Positions 1 through 7,001 of a stretch of 32,707 bases of DNA are shown piece by piece (the first letter of the stretch is position 1; each line of letters opens with the position of its first letter). The stretch covers positions 1 through 32,707 of the forward strand of contig NZ_CAJJIC010000013.1 of the NCBI RefSeq assembly GCF_905187505.1, written 5' to 3'. This DNA comes from an uncultured Mailhella sp. (lineage in GTDB: Bacteria; Desulfobacterota; Desulfovibrionia; Desulfovibrionales; Desulfovibrionaceae). A model generated the notes under the pieces. The model worked only from the letters and a program-made list of their open reading frames with translations, searched no databases and was not told the DNA's origin. A program made the translations under genes and the position numbers.

Positions 1-206
1 GCCCGTCCCACGAGTTCTTCGTTCACATAGGGGCCGTAGCCCTCGGCCGTATCAAAAAAGGTGCAGCCCAGCTCATAGGCCCGGCGTATCAGTCTCACGG
101 CCTCCTCTTCGGAGGGCGCGGGCCCGTAGCCGTGACTGAAGCCCATGCAGCCCATGCCGACGGCCGAAACTTCCGGCCCCCTCTTTCCCAGTCGTCTTGT
201 CTTCAT
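1..206 (-). CDS. Aldo/keto reductase, N-terminal part (runs off window)
   Basis: This is the first ~68 codons of a leftward gene cut by the window edge. The start ATG at 206 follows a GAGGAG ribosome site. The N-terminus MKTRRLGKRGPEVSAVGMGC and the later segment FFDTAEGYGPYVNEELVGR match the aldo/keto reductase family: strand 1 of the barrel, then the catalytic Asp and Tyr in the DTA..YG motif. Family members reduce aldehydes or ketones with NADPH in the cytoplasm; the substrate cannot be told. It lies 12 bases after the alcohol dehydrogenase stop, so the two are probably co-transcribed. The YhdN/Tas-like subgroup is likely from the N-terminus, but the C-terminal half is not visible. Confidence 0.88.
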   Translation of the reverse strand, partial: MKTRRLGKRGPEVSAVGMGCMGFSHGYGPAPSEEEAVRLIRRAYELGCTFFDTAEGYGPYVNEELVGR

Positions 207-218
207 GTCAGATTCTCC

Positions 219-1268
219 TCAGGGCCGAATCACGGTCTTCAGCACGTGCGCGTCCGGTGAAACCTGCATTTCAAGCGCCTGCTGAAGCTTTTCCAGCGGC
301 AGCACGTCGGTCACGTACCTTTCCGGATCGATGATGCCGCGGGCGATGAGATCGATGGTCTCTTCAAACTCCCTTCGCGTGCAGGATACGCTTCCGGTGA
401 GCCGCACCTCATGCAGCACTGCCCGGTTCAGCTCGAAAGGCACCGTGGGGGCGATGGAATTGCCTATCATGACCACCTCGCCGCCGGGCTTCACCCCGTC
501 CAGACAGGCCGCCAGCGAGTCGCCGGAACCCACGGCCTCAAAAACCACGTCGTAGCCGTCGCCGGAAAGCTCCCGCATTCGCTCGGCCCTGTCCGGGGCG
601 TTGCCGTACACGTAGGCGTCAAAGTCGCCGATTTCACGCGCCTTGCCCGTCTGCCTGTCGTCGATGCGGGACATGACGAGCAGTGATGCACCGGCCTTCT
701 TCGCCAGACCGCCGATGAGCTGGGCAATGATGCCGCTGCCCACGACAAGCACCTTGTCGTGCAGCTTCAGCCCCGAACGCCGCACGGCATGATAGGCCAC
801 CATGAGCGGATCGATGAGTCCCGCCGCCACGTCCGACACCGCATCCGGCAGCCTGTAGGCGTTCATGGCCTTGCCGACGAAGTATTCCGCATAACCGCCG
901 TCGCACACAAAGCCCGTGTAGTTTCTGCCGTTCACGCTGCGGCAGAGCTGCTCCTGTCCGGCCCGGCACATGTCGCACTCGCCGCAGTACAGATTGGCCC
1001 AGAAGGTGACGCGCTCTCCTTTGCGGAACGAGCTGTCGCCCGGATCGGTCACCACGCCGCAAAATTCGTGTCCCATGATGAAGTTGTCCGGCCTGTCCGG
1101 GTTCCAGCCCTTCCCTTCCTTCCACATATGAATGTCGCTGCCGCACACGCCGCAGGCCGACACCCGTATGCGCATCATGCCGGCAGTCACCTCCGGCATG
1201 GGAACATCCCTTATTTCCACCCTGCCCGGGCCGACCAGCACGCCGGCCTTCATGATTCCTGCTTCCAT
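219..1268 (-). CDS. Zinc-dependent medium-chain alcohol dehydrogenase
   Basis: 349 residues, cytoplasmic NAD(P)-dependent dehydrogenase of the threonine/sorbitol dehydrogenase type. Catalytic zinc residues are Cys42 in ACGVCGSDIH and His67-Glu68 in MGHEFCG. The structural zinc lobe has four cysteines (about 95, 98, 101 and 109). The Rossmann segment VLVVGSGIIAQLIGGLAKKAG follows. I chose the ATG at 1268 because AGGAGG lies six bases upstream; an internal Met six codons later is the alternative, and a longer in-frame extension has no ribosome site or homology. The polyol, alcohol or amino-alcohol substrate is not readable. Neighbours (cupin upstream, aldo/keto reductase 12 bases downstream) suggest a carbonyl/alcohol redox operon. 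Confidence 0.9.
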   Translation of the reverse strand: MEAGIMKAGVLVGPGRVEIRDVPMPEVTAGMMRIRVSACGVCGSDIHMWKEGKGWNPDRPDNFIMGHEFCGVVTDPGDSSFRKGERVTFWANLYCGECDMCRAGQEQLCRSVNGRNYTGFVCDGGYAEYFVGKAMNAYRLPDAVSDVAAGLIDPLMVAYHAVRRSGLKLHDKVLVVGSGIIAQLIGGLAKKAGASLLVMSRIDDRQTGKAREIGDFDAYVYGNAPDRAERMRELSGDGYDVVFEAVGSGDSLAACLDGVKPGGEVVMIGNSIAPTVPFELNRAVLHEVRLTGSVSCTRREFEETIDLIARGIIDPERYVTDVLPLEKLQQALEMQVSPDAHVLKTVIRP

Positions 1269-1283
1269 GTCATGCCTCCTGTG

Positions 1284-1304
1284 AAAAGGCCGCACGATGC
1301 GGCC
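1284..1304 (-). terminator. Weak terminator or attenuator between cupin and alcohol dehydrogenase genes
   Basis: On the minus strand, GGCCGCA-TCG-TGCGGCC is followed by TTTTC. The seven-pair stem sits between the cupin stop and the dehydrogenase ribosome site. It may end part of the cupin transcript, lowering expression of the dehydrogenase and reductase genes. The T-run is short, so the strength is uncertain. Confidence 0.4.
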
Positions 1305-1383
1305 CTGTTTCGCTGCGCCTCTGCGGCGCACATTCCGAAAACATCCGTTCTGCGTCCGATTCCGGTCAGACGGAAAACGGACG

Positions 1384-1878
1384 CTACCTCGCGTTGTACT
1401 GTTCGTCGGTAACCTTTTCCATCCACTCGACCACCTTGCCCGGCTCCTTTTCCTCACAGATGGAAATGTGCGTCATGGCGCTGTTCGGAGATGCGCCGTG
1501 CCAGTGCTTGACGCCCACGGGACAGATGACCACGTCGCCTGCGCGTATGACCTCGATGGGCTTGCCCCATTCCTGCGTGAGCCCCACGCCTGACGTTATG
1601 ATGAGAGCCTGTCCCACGGGATGCACATGCCAGTTTGATCGCGCCCCGGGCTCAAAGGTCACGACGCCCACGCTGGAACGCATGTCGTTGTTCGCCGGGT
1701 ATATCTGCTCGATGCGGACGGTGCCGGTAAAAAAACGATCCGAGCCTCTGGAGGTCGGAAACTCTCCATTGCGGAGAATGGTCTGCGACTTGCCGATTTC
1801 GGCGGAAAATGCCTGCCCGGGCAAAGCCAAGACACAGGCAGCCAGAGTCAGAGCCATGCACGACGCAATCTTGTTCAT
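1384..1878 (-). CDS. Exported cupin-domain protein
   Basis: 164 residues. The start at 1878 follows GGAGG eight bases upstream. Residues 1-26 are a signal peptide (MNKIASCMALTLAACVLALP, cleavage near FSA-E), so the protein is probably periplasmic. The mature part is a single small cupin barrel: the metal motif WHVHPVGQALIITSGVG is followed by the second motif GDVVICPVGVKHWHGASP, keeping the usual His/Glu-type metal ligands. Families with this layout are often annotated as carboxymuconolactone-decarboxylase-associated cupins or quercetin-dioxygenase-like proteins, but the substrate is unknown. It diverges from two flavodoxin genes and precedes dehydrogenase and reductase genes, an arrangement I associate with LysR-controlled redox clusters in gut bacteria; no regulator gene is in view. 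Confidence 0.88.
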   Translation of the reverse strand: MNKIASCMALTLAACVLALPGQAFSAEIGKSQTILRNGEFPTSRGSDRFFTGTVRIEQIYPANNDMRSSVGVVTFEPGARSNWHVHPVGQALIITSGVGLTQEWGKPIEVIRAGDVVICPVGVKHWHGASPNSAMTHISICEEKEPGKVVEWMEKVTDEQYNAR

Positions 1879-2042
1879 GATGAAAACCTCCGATCGTTTG
1901 CGGCTGTTCTGCCGACGTTTCATGAAGGCAGGGTACAAACCTCCATGGCCAGAAACCAGCTACGATGCTCTCTTTTTTTTTGCCCGATAGTCGCAACTCT
2001 GAAAATATACGCAATAAAAACAAGCAATTAGTATTTTGTCTC

Positions 2043-2057
2043 TTGCCCAAAGGGCAA
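2043..2057. promoter_or_regulatory. Perfect inverted repeat in divergent cupin/flavodoxin control region
   Basis: TTGCCC-AAA-GGGCAA is a perfect 6-3-6 palindrome inside the 339-base region between the divergent cupin and flavodoxin starts. The surrounding stretch (about 1960-2060) is much more AT-rich than the genes, as expected for promoters. It is a plausible operator for a shared regulator. No confident -35/-10 pair could be assigned on either strand. Confidence 0.45.
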
Positions 2058-2073
2058 AACATTGCAAGAAACG

Positions 2074-2098
2074 GGCAAAAAGCTGCGAGCTTTGTGCC
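2074..2098. promoter_or_regulatory. Stem-loop or second operator upstream of flavodoxin gene
   Basis: An 11-position stem with one mismatch and a GCG loop contains AAAGCT-GCG-AGCTTT and is closed by GGCA and TGCC. It is followed on the plus strand by TGTTTTCTT. It lies 120 bases before the flavodoxin start and 17 bases after the other palindrome. It could be a leader attenuator for the flavodoxin transcript or a second protein-binding site. Confidence 0.4.
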
Positions 2099-2217
2099 TG
2101 TTTTCTTCCTTCCGACGCCGCTATGACAAAAAAGAGCGCACCATCGCGCTTCCGGCCGACGCGAAAAGATGTTCCGCCGGGTCAAGGACCGCACAATCCG
2201 TGCAGGGGAGTTCCTTC

Positions 2218-2943
2218 ATGAACAGGAAAAACACTCGTCATTCTGCCGGAGGCGGCGCAGGATGCTCCGCTTTCACAGGCAAGGAAAGATTCTTTTCTTC
2301 CCACGACCCGACGTGCGCACGTTCCGACACCGTACGCCCAAGCCGCGCGCGTCATCGCTTCCGAACCGCGCTGTCCTGCGCGCTTGCCGTCCTTCTCTTC
2401 TGCGCTTCGGCCATCGTCGCGCCGAACGCCGAGGCGGCAGCGGCTCCGGCCCCGAAAATTCTCATCGCCTTCTTTTCCCTTACGGGCAACACGCGCCTCA
2501 TCGCCCGCGACATCCAGAAGATGACCGGCGGCGACCTTTTCGAAATACGCCCCGTGCACGGCTACGGCCCGGACTTCGACGGCGCCGTGGAACAGGCCCG
2601 AAGGGAGCTTCGGGAAAACGCGCGTCCGCCCCTGAAGGAAACCGTATCGGACATACGAAGCTACGACGTCGTCTTCGTGGGCTTTCCCAACTGGGTGGGC
2701 ACCATGCCCATGCCGGTCTTCACCTTTCTTGAAGGACACGATCTTGCCGGAAAGACCATCGTGCCCTTCTGCACCCACGGCACGAGCGGCCCGTCGAACA
2801 CCTTCCGCGACCTTGCGGCCCTGCCCCTTCACGCCGTCGTCCTTGAAGGCCTGGCCGTTTATCGAAACGACGTCCGCAGCGCCGAGGGACGAGTCCGCAA
2901 ATGGCTGCACGATCTCGGATACCTGAAGGACGAGGCGCGCTGA
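2218..2943 (+). CDS. Exported flavodoxin
   Basis: 241 residues from the ATG at 2218, which follows GGGGAG. A long, basic N-terminal region (about 50 residues) leads to a hydrophobic segment, TALSCALAVLLFCASAIVAP, and a likely cleavage site in AEAAAAP (about 71-75). The mature part is a flavodoxin of about 160 residues with phosphate-binding loop SLTGNT (87-92) and later flavodoxin segments DVVFVGFPNWVGTMPMPV and GKTIVPFCTHGTSG. Flavodoxins bind FMN and carry electrons; this subgroup is usually annotated as flavodoxin or NAD(P)H-dependent oxidoreductase. Export is the unusual feature. A start nearer the hydrophobic segment is possible, but I see no better ATG. The next gene encodes a second exported flavodoxin. 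Confidence 0.87.
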   Translation: MNRKNTRHSAGGGAGCSAFTGKERFFSSHDPTCARSDTVRPSRARHRFRTALSCALAVLLFCASAIVAPNAEAAAAPAPKILIAFFSLTGNTRLIARDIQKMTGGDLFEIRPVHGYGPDFDGAVEQARRELRENARPPLKETVSDIRSYDVVFVGFPNWVGTMPMPVFTFLEGHDLAGKTIVPFCTHGTSGPSNTFRDLAALPLHAVVLEGLAVYRNDVRSAEGRVRKWLHDLGYLKDEAR

Positions 2944-3057
2944 TTTTCCCAGCCGCGCCGTCTTCCCTCCCCCCATGAGCAAAAAAAACGGCCCGTGCGC
3001 CCCGAAAGCCGGGGCCAGGCATGGCCGTTCCCTTCACCGATTTTCCACGGAGGCATC

Positions 3058-3987
3058 ATGTACGGCATCATCACCACGCTTCTCGGCGCGCTGCTCACCC
3101 TTGTTCTGGTCTCTCCCGGCCTCTGCGCCCCGGCATCCGGCAAAAGCCTCATCATCGTGTACTCTCTCACCGGCAACACCCGGCACGTGGCCGAAGTGCT
3201 GCAATCCCTCACCGGCGCGGACATGGAGGAAATACAGACCGTCACCCCCTACCCCGACGACTTTCACGCCGTGGTGGAGCAGGCCCGGGCGGAAAGGAAC
3301 TCGGGGCATCTGCCGCCCATCCGGCCGCTGAAGGCCGACCTGAGAGACTACGACACCATCTATCTCGGCTTTCCCATCTGGGGAAACACCGTTCCCCAGC
3401 CCATGGCCACCTTTCTTGCCGGACACGACCTGGCCGGAAAGACCATACTGCCCTTCTGCACGCACGACGGCTACGGCCCCGGACGCAGTGCCCGCGCAGT
3501 GGCGGAATACTGCCCGAAGGCCCGTGTGCTCCACATTTTCGACATGCAGGGCTCCGAAGTGCGCAACGCAAAACCCGGGCTTGTCTCCTGGCTGAAAGAC
3601 CTCGGCGTCACGCCCGGACAGCAGTCGCGGGAACTCGTCATACGCGCAGGGGAAACCGTGCTTCACGGCACGCTCAATGACAGCCCCGCAGCGCGGGCAT
3701 TTCTCGAAAGACTGCCGCTCTCCGTGCGCATGACGAACTACGGCGGCCGCGAATACTACGGAGGGCTGGACGAAGTGCTGGAAACGAGGGAGGAAGGGCG
3801 CCTTCGCTTTGATGACGGCGACATTACCTACTGCCCGCAGAACAACACCGTGGCCATATTCTACGCGCAGACCTCGCGGCCGGATCTCACCATGAAGGTC
3901 ATTCCTCTGGGCAAGATCACCTCATCCCTCGCGCCGCTTCACGATATGCTGCGTTCCCTTGCCGTGACGTTCTCCCTGAAGGACTAG
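3058..3987 (+). CDS. Exported flavodoxin / cyclophilin-like fusion protein
   Basis: 309 residues; ATG at 3058 with GGAGG five bases upstream. Residues 1-24 are a signal peptide ending GLCAPA. Residues 29-185 form a flavodoxin domain (SLTGNT at 36-41, IYLGFPIWGNTVPQPM, GKTILPFCTHDGYG). From about 190 (VIRAGETVLHGTLND) to the end is a cyclophilin-like small beta-barrel of the kind fused to flavodoxins (GREYYGG, LRFDDGDITYCPQNNTVAIF, LGKIT). The fusion suggests a flavin electron carrier with an attached ligand-binding or partner-binding barrel outside the cytoplasm. The gene follows the first flavodoxin by 114 bases; the shared domain and order look like a duplication followed by a fusion or loss. 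Confidence 0.87.
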   Translation: MYGIITTLLGALLTLVLVSPGLCAPASGKSLIIVYSLTGNTRHVAEVLQSLTGADMEEIQTVTPYPDDFHAVVEQARAERNSGHLPPIRPLKADLRDYDTIYLGFPIWGNTVPQPMATFLAGHDLAGKTILPFCTHDGYGPGRSARAVAEYCPKARVLHIFDMQGSEVRNAKPGLVSWLKDLGVTPGQQSRELVIRAGETVLHGTLNDSPAARAFLERLPLSVRMTNYGGREYYGGLDEVLETREEGRLRFDDGDITYCPQNNTVAIFYAQTSRPDLTMKVIPLGKITSSLAPLHDMLRSLAVTFSLKD

Positions 3988-4143
3988 GCACGCTGAAACT
4001 GCGTCTGCGGGCGCACCGCACTCCTTTTGAACGGCCCGGCATGAACGTTCAAGAGCATGATTGAAGGCCTGCCTCCGGCTTTTCCGGCAGATACCGTCAG
4101 ACATGAGCAGCCTTCCCGCAACGGCCCGACGCACGTCATGCCC

Positions 4144-4163
4144 GCCGGTCCCTCCGGCTTTTT
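4144..4163 (+). terminator. Probable terminator of the flavodoxin operon
   Basis: GCCGG-TCCCT-CCGGC followed by TTTTT, 156 bases after the second flavodoxin stop. The stem is only five pairs, so efficiency is uncertain. The intervening bases 3988-4143 hold no gene I can recognise. Confidence 0.5.
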
Positions 4164-4186
4164 CGAAGCCTGCCCTCCCGACGATT

Positions 4187-4216
4187 AAAAAAAGAGGCGG
4201 AGCGGATTTCTCCGCC
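4187..4216 (-). terminator. Terminator of the htpG-dsrE unit
   Basis: On the minus strand GGCGGAG, a seven-base loop and CTCCGCC are followed by a run of seven T. It lies 48 bases beyond the DsrE-family stop and marks the end of the leftward htpG-dsrE transcript, facing the flavodoxin terminator. Confidence 0.75.
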
Positions 4217-4264
4217 CCGCCAGAGGTATGGGCAAATGTTGCGCGCTGCCGCAGACGGAACAGT

Positions 4265-4612
4265 CTACGGACGCAGGAAGGCAAAGCCCTCGCGCTGAAG
4301 CTTCACGATTTCCACCACGCCCGCGGGCACGACTTCGCAGCCTTCCCACAGCTCGTCACGGGAGACGTTGAACGTGGTCAGCGCGTTGTTGCACAGCCTG
4401 ATGGAAAGCCCTTCGGCCATGAGCTTTGCGCCGCGTTCGGCAAGAACCTTGTTTTCGCGGGTGAAGAGCTGCACCGCCGGACCGTTGGCCACCATGACCA
4501 CGCGGAAGTCCTCTCCCGGCAGACCGGCCCGGTAGTTGGCCACGTTGTTGAAGGCGAGATTGAGACGGGCGGGATCGTTGTCGTCCACGTGAATGAGGAG
4601 GTCATAGTACAT
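4265..4612 (-). CDS. DsrE family protein
   Basis: 115 residues from the ATG at 4612, with AAGGAG seven bases upstream. The fold signature is that of the DsrE/DsrF-like family: MYYDLLIHVDDNDPARLNLAF at the start, VVMVANGPAVQLFT in the middle and LSIRLCNNALTTFNV with a conserved-position cysteine (Cys74) near the C-terminus. A second cysteine follows in WEGCEVVPAG. DsrE-like proteins are small cytoplasmic proteins, some of which carry sulfur on a cysteine; whether this one does is inference. It starts 17 bases after the htpG stop, so both are probably one transcript. It is not the DsrE of a DsrEFH sulfur-relay trio, because no DsrF or DsrH is adjacent. Confidence 0.85.
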   Translation of the reverse strand: MYYDLLIHVDDNDPARLNLAFNNVANYRAGLPGEDFRVVMVANGPAVQLFTRENKVLAERGAKLMAEGLSIRLCNNALTTFNVSRDELWEGCEVVPAGVVEIVKLQREGFAFLRP

Positions 4613-4629
4613 GGGCTTTCTCCTTGAGT

Positions 4630-6645
4630 TTACTTGCGCAGGTCGGAATACCAGCCCGCAGCCTGACGAAGCAGACGCATGCTGCGTTCGGCCATGGCGA
4701 AGGGTTCGTTCATGTAGCCGTCGAGCAGAAGCGTGGTGTCGAACAGGGCGTTCACCATGTCCTTGAAGGTATCATCCTCGGCGCCTTCCTTGCATATGCG
4801 CATGAGAGAGCGCACAAGAGCGTTGTCGGGGTTGAGTTCAAGAATCTTCTGCGGGATGCCGTCGGTCTTCTGCATGACGCGCATGAGCTTTTCCATGGAG
4901 GACGTCACGCCTTCGGGCGACACGAGACAGGCCGCCGCGTCGATGGGACGGGTGGCTGCGCGCACGTCCTTCACCTGATCGCCGAGAATGGTTTTCACCG
5001 CGCTGATGAGGGCGTCGAGTTCCGGCTTTTCCTCTTCGGAAAGAGGCTCGGGCTTCGGCTCGGCGTTCTCCACGTCGGGGAAGGCGTCCAGAGCCCCGGC
5101 TTCGGCAAGTTCCACGGACTTGAAGGGATGCTTCTGGTACTCCATGATGGCTTCGAGCGCGAACTCGTCCACCGGATCGGTGAGATACAGCACTTCCAGT
5201 CCCTTGCGGCGGAACTGACCGAGATGGGGATTGACTTTTGCCGCTTCCATGGACGACGCGGCCACGTACCAGATTTCCTTCTGGTCGGGCTTCATGCGGG
5301 AAACGTAGTCGTCGAGGCTCGTGAGCTTGTCTTCCTGCGCCGTGGAGTAGTAGCGCAGAAGCGGAGCCACGCGGTCGCGGTACTGATAGCTGTCGAAGCC
5401 GAACTTGATGTATTTTCCGTGCAGCTTCCACATGGTCTCGTACTTCTCGGGATCGTTCTTGGCCATGCGCTCGAAATGCGTGAGGAGCTGACGGGTGATG
5501 GTCTGGCTTATCTTGCGCAGCACCACGTTTTCCTGAAGCGTTTCACGGGAAATGTTGAGCGGCAGATCCTCGGTGTCCACCACGCCCTTCATGAAGGCGA
5601 AGTAGCTCGGCAGAAGCTCCTTGTTGTGGCGGTCGATGAGCACGCGGCGCACATAGAGGTCAGGGCCCCACTCGTCCTTGCGCTCGTCGAAGACCTCCAC
5701 GGCGCTGCCGGGAATGTAGAGCAGGCAGTTGAACTGCACGGGCGCGTCGACGGAAAAGTGAATGACGTCCAGAGGTTCCTTCTGATCGTAGGTGAGGAAC
5801 TTGTAGAACTCGTCGTACTGTTCCTTCGTGATGGAGAACTTGGGCTCGCGCCACAGGGCCGCCGTGGTGTTGACGCGTTCTCCGTCAAGCTGAATGGCAA
5901 AGGGCAGGAAGTTGGAGTGCTTGCGGATGATGCCCTCAAGACGGAACTTTTCCTCGTATTCGTGAGCGTCGTCGCGAAGGAAAATTCTGATGCTGGTGCC
6001 GCGCTTCACGCCTTCGGCTTCCGCGCCTTCCAGGGTGCGGATGGTGAAGCTGCCCGTGCCGTCGGACGTCCACACGTGCGGCACGCCGTCGCCCGTGGCG
6101 GACACGGAGGTGACTTCCACCTTCTTCGCCACCATGAACACGGAATAGAAGCCTATGCCGAAACGACCGATGATCTGGGAGGCGTCGTCGGGCTTGCTGT
6201 CGTCGTGCTCGACGATGGGCTCCTCGGCGTCGAGGGACTTTTCCCCTTCCTCGTCGTCAGCCCCGGACTCTTCGGCGGGCTTTTTCTCTTCGGCAGGCTT
6301 TGCCGCGGCCTTTTCCGCCTCGCGCGCCTTCAGAAACTCTTCGGAACCGGAACGGGCGATGGTGCCGAGGTTGTCGATCATTTCCTGTTCCGTCATGCCT
6401 ATGCCGGTATCGGCAACGGTGATGACGTGGTTGTCCTTGTCCGTGGTGATGCGGATTTCGAGCGGCAGTTCGGGGTCGCGCACCTCGCCGCCCGTGGTCT
6501 GGAGAAAGCGCACCTTCTCCAGAGCGTCGGAGGCGTTGGAAAGAAGTTCACGAAGGAATATCTCGTGATTGGTATACAGGGAGTGGGTAAGAATGTTGAG
6601 CAGCTTGCACGTTTCCGCGCGAAACTGATGCGTGGTTTCCGCCAT
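4630..6645 (-). CDS. htpG: Molecular chaperone HtpG (bacterial Hsp90)
   Basis: 671 residues; the start at 6645 follows AGGAGG at eight bases. The N-terminal ATPase domain has ELLSNASDALEK (with the catalytic Glu and Mg-binding Asn), VADTGIGMT and GRFGIGFYSVFMVA. Middle-domain segments (LPLNISRETLQEN) and the C-terminal dimerisation domain follow. It is a cytoplasmic ATP-driven dimeric chaperone. At 671 residues it is about 45 longer than E. coli HtpG (624). The excess is an acidic and Lys/Ala-rich insert at about residues 103-150, between the LGTIARSGSEEFL segment and GRFGIGF, inside the ATP lid region. A candidate promoter and two leader hairpins lie upstream; a dsrE-like gene follows. Confidence 0.97.
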   Translation of the reverse strand: MAETTHQFRAETCKLLNILTHSLYTNHEIFLRELLSNASDALEKVRFLQTTGGEVRDPELPLEIRITTDKDNHVITVADTGIGMTEQEMIDNLGTIARSGSEEFLKAREAEKAAAKPAEEKKPAEESGADDEEGEKSLDAEEPIVEHDDSKPDDASQIIGRFGIGFYSVFMVAKKVEVTSVSATGDGVPHVWTSDGTGSFTIRTLEGAEAEGVKRGTSIRIFLRDDAHEYEEKFRLEGIIRKHSNFLPFAIQLDGERVNTTAALWREPKFSITKEQYDEFYKFLTYDQKEPLDVIHFSVDAPVQFNCLLYIPGSAVEVFDERKDEWGPDLYVRRVLIDRHNKELLPSYFAFMKGVVDTEDLPLNISRETLQENVVLRKISQTITRQLLTHFERMAKNDPEKYETMWKLHGKYIKFGFDSYQYRDRVAPLLRYYSTAQEDKLTSLDDYVSRMKPDQKEIWYVAASSMEAAKVNPHLGQFRRKGLEVLYLTDPVDEFALEAIMEYQKHPFKSVELAEAGALDAFPDVENAEPKPEPLSEEEKPELDALISAVKTILGDQVKDVRAATRPIDAAACLVSPEGVTSSMEKLMRVMQKTDGIPQKILELNPDNALVRSLMRICKEGAEDDTFKDMVNALFDTTLLLDGYMNEPFAMAERSMRLLRQAAGWYSDLRK

Positions 6646-6667
6646 GGGATGGCCTCCTGATATGCTT

Positions 6668-6695
6668 CCGGTCCCGCGGCTCCGCCGCCGACCGG
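6668..6695 (-). promoter_or_regulatory. Leader hairpin just before the htpG ribosome site
   Basis: CCGGTC and GACCGG enclose a second stem, GCGGC-TCC-GCCGC. The structure ends ten bases from the AGGAGG of htpG. It could influence ribosome access or mRNA stability. A heat-melting role is only a speculation, because the ribosome site itself is not paired in this hairpin. Confidence 0.45.
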
Positions 6696-6710
6696 TCATG
6701 ACTGAATGAA

Positions 6711-6732
6711 GGGCCCGACTGCGTTCGGGCCC
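6711..6732 (-). promoter_or_regulatory. 5'-terminal stem-loop of the htpG mRNA
   Basis: GGGCCCGA and TCGGGCCC form an eight-pair stem with a six-base loop and no T-run on either side, so it is not a typical terminator. Given the candidate promoter at 6739-6766, transcription would begin almost at this stem, which would then sit at the mRNA 5' end, a position known to stabilise transcripts. Confidence 0.45.
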
Positions 6733-6738
6733 AACAGT

Positions 6739-6766
6739 CACATAAGACGCCGGGTCGCCAAGTCAA
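6739..6766 (-). promoter_or_regulatory. Candidate htpG promoter
   Basis: Minus-strand TTGACT (6761-6766), a 16-base spacer and TATGTG (6739-6744). The -35 reads CTTGACT, also close to the CTTGAA of heat-shock sigma-32 promoters, but the -10 does not contain a clear CCCCAT. No CIRCE element (TTAGCACTC-N9-GAGTGCTAA) is present. It lies immediately after the terminator of the preceding gene. Confidence 0.45.
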
Positions 6767-6778
6767 GAGCAGGGCACG

Positions 6779-6818
6779 AAAAAAGGCCGGCTTCCCGCAT
6801 GAAGCGAAAAAGCCGGCC
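6779..6818 (-). terminator. Strong terminator after the exported protein gene at 7002-7742
   Basis: Minus strand GGCCGGCTT pairs with AAGCCGGCC across a 16-base loop and is followed by TTTTTT. It is 183 bases beyond the stop of the 7002-7742 gene; 6819-7001 contains no gene with a credible start or ribosome site. Confidence 0.8.
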
Positions 6819-7001
6819 GCATCCCGCGAAAGGGGGCCGCGCACTTCCGGCCGGACGATGACAAGGCACGGGGAGGGACGACGCCGTCCCCTGCCCCCGC
6901 CCGGTGAAGAAGCCGTGGAGACTTGCCCCGACGCGTCCTGCGCTCGAATCGTTCACCAGGAGCCCTCTCGGCGCCCGGCCCGAAAGTCTGCGCCGGACGG
7001 C

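Noticed and set aside
4624..6660. 678-codon frame antisense to htpG
   Set aside because: The opposite strand encodes a full HtpG; the antisense frame is an artefact of GC-rich third positions.
6738..6956. 72-codon frame between htpG and the exported protein gene
   Set aside because: It overlaps a strong terminator and the candidate htpG promoter and has no ribosome site.
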